Shown in pieces: positions 62,945-64,000 of a stretch of 64,000 nucleotides of DNA (the first letter of the stretch is position 1; each line of letters begins with the position of its first letter). The notes under the pieces were generated by a model that worked only from the letters and a program-made list of their open reading frames with translations, ran no database searches and had not been told where the DNA came from. The stretch spans positions 6,262,001 through 6,326,000 of the forward strand of contig JAYKYS010000014.1 of NCBI GenBank assembly GCA_036924285.1, in the 5' to 3' direction. This stretch comes from Asterella californica. Lineage: Eukaryota; Streptophyta; Marchantiopsida; Marchantiales; Aytoniaceae. The translations under genes and the position numbers were made by a program.

Positions 62945-64000
62945 GGTCGCACACGCAGCTCCTGCTTCACTTCTTCTTCTTCTTCTCCTTCCACTACTTC
63001 TTCGCTGTGCACTTCTTTAACGCTTTCTTTTCGCTACAACCAACAAAAAGCGATCTTCCCCGCCAAGCGTTGAATGAATGTCCGCTCCAACCTTTATCGC
63101 AATCCAATCTGGCCTTGCCTTGTTATACATACCCACGCTGCTCATCAGCGCGCGTGTATCAGCCAATTTGCTACCCCCAGATCATGGCCATTTCCTTCGT
63201 GTAAGTACCGATAGTGCGGATTATCGCTTACGGTTAACGCAAACCACAGTTATGTCAACTCGGGTTAACTCTGTCCGCTTAATCTCGATCTCAAGTGCTG
63301 AATGTCGGATTAATTAAGCACTGCATTCTCGTACGCATGCCATTAGTCATCAGCACTAATGAGGATGGATCAAATTTAGCTGCTAAATCTATAGCTTAGC
63401 GAGTCGTAACGTAAGGTTTATATATGGTTAATGCTGCATGTCTCATGAGTGCCCTATAACGAACAAGTGTGCGAAGGCTTCCGACAACTGAATGGACAGG
63501 AGCTGCTGGAGGCTGTTTATAGCGTATAAACAGAGAGCATCGTTGTAATGGAAGGATAGGTTTCTGAACCTTGCAAGTTCTTTCTCAGATCTCATGCATA
63601 CCAACCATGTACTCAGATCATAACAACTTTTACCACGTAGTGAGATTCAATTACCGTAGTAGTACTCCTTCGCGTTAGCCTTAGAAAGGGAAAGAGAAAT
63701 GCTCATGCGTTGTTCCGTCCACAAGTATGACTACCGTACCTCGAGGTTAGATTTCGCACTAGTTTGCAGGATATTTACTTTTTGAAATAAAATGGAATTC
63801 GGCATCCAAAATTGAAAATGAAAAAGAATTCGACAAACTTCGGAATCTTTCTTATTAATCTTCAGATATTTAATTTTATTTGATTTTGTTTGTTCATTCA
63901 AATATGCTACAATTTAATAGTTTTAAAAATTTCCTCATTCTACTCATGTAACTTTTAAAAATTGTGTACATTACCTTCCTGTAATTATTTTCTGCCGAAT
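62945..64000. other. FAX upstream region, no further gene recognised
   Basis: The promoter and 5' untranslated region of FAX (minus) should lie in the first few hundred bases. Plus-strand frames here (for example 63007-63317) have no recognised domain. AT-rich sequence follows 63770. Confidence 0.45.

Noticed and set aside
62223..63073. Long plus-strand frames (91-271 codons) overlapping FAX exon 1
   Set aside because: They are antisense shadows of the biased Gly/Ser-rich FAX exon; composition (poly-Pro, Ser-rich) is explained by the complementary codons.

Overview
The window looks like a piece of a land-plant nuclear genome. Its genes carry GT-AG introns of roughly 100-1100 bp. XPD reads like the plant UVH6 form, and a plastid fatty-acid-export (FAX/TMEM14) gene is present. 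The window is repeat-rich, with host genes scattered among decayed transposons. A bryophyte, possibly a Marchantia-like liverwort, is my best guess, but that rests on overall impression and no single sequence proves it.

Host genes: five complete protein-coding genes could be assembled exon by exon with consistent phases. They are TMEM230-like (minus, 2 exons, 21494-22128), ALG9 mannosyltransferase (plus, 10 exons, 23538-28135), RVB2/Reptin AAA+ ATPase (plus, 2 exons, 30034-32179), XPD/UVH6 helicase (minus, 11 exons, 48308-53546) and a FAX-type plastid fatty-acid exporter (minus, 3 exons, 61195-62944). TMEM230 and ALG9 are head to head across about 1.4 kb. The genes are unrelated housekeeping functions: membrane trafficking, N-glycan assembly, chromatin/RNP assembly, NER/TFIIH, and lipid export. 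Nothing suggests they act as one system.

Mobile and repeat DNA, left to right: (1) 2321-7929 is a Copia LTR retrotransposon in minus orientation with a perfect 5-bp target duplication (ACTTA). It has lost part of its pol and one LTR and contains a broken PIF/Harbinger transposase. (2) 8.67-10.15 kb holds two adjoining tandem arrays, with periods of 157 bp and about 182 bp. (3) 11268-13436 is a 723-codon minus-strand frame for an unidentified coiled-coil protein, interrupted by four in-frame stops and no frameshift. (4) 13.4-15.6 kb carries several degenerate repeats. (5) 19037-20386 and 34291-40956 share both terminal regions in opposite orientation: a 1.35-kb and a 6.67-kb member of one transposon family. 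The longer one holds a broken Harbinger transposase plus a Myb/SANT gene. (6) 44.02-45.84 kb is a tandem duplication whose second copy has an internal deletion. (7) 55.6-58.4 kb is a decayed non-LTR (LINE) reverse transcriptase on the minus strand. Several short near-perfect foldbacks and tRNA-promoter-like (SINE-like) tracts are scattered through the window.

The most unexplained objects are the stop-interrupted coiled-coil frame with its neighbouring 157/182-bp arrays, and the paired inverted elements whose ends do not clearly match their Harbinger cargo.
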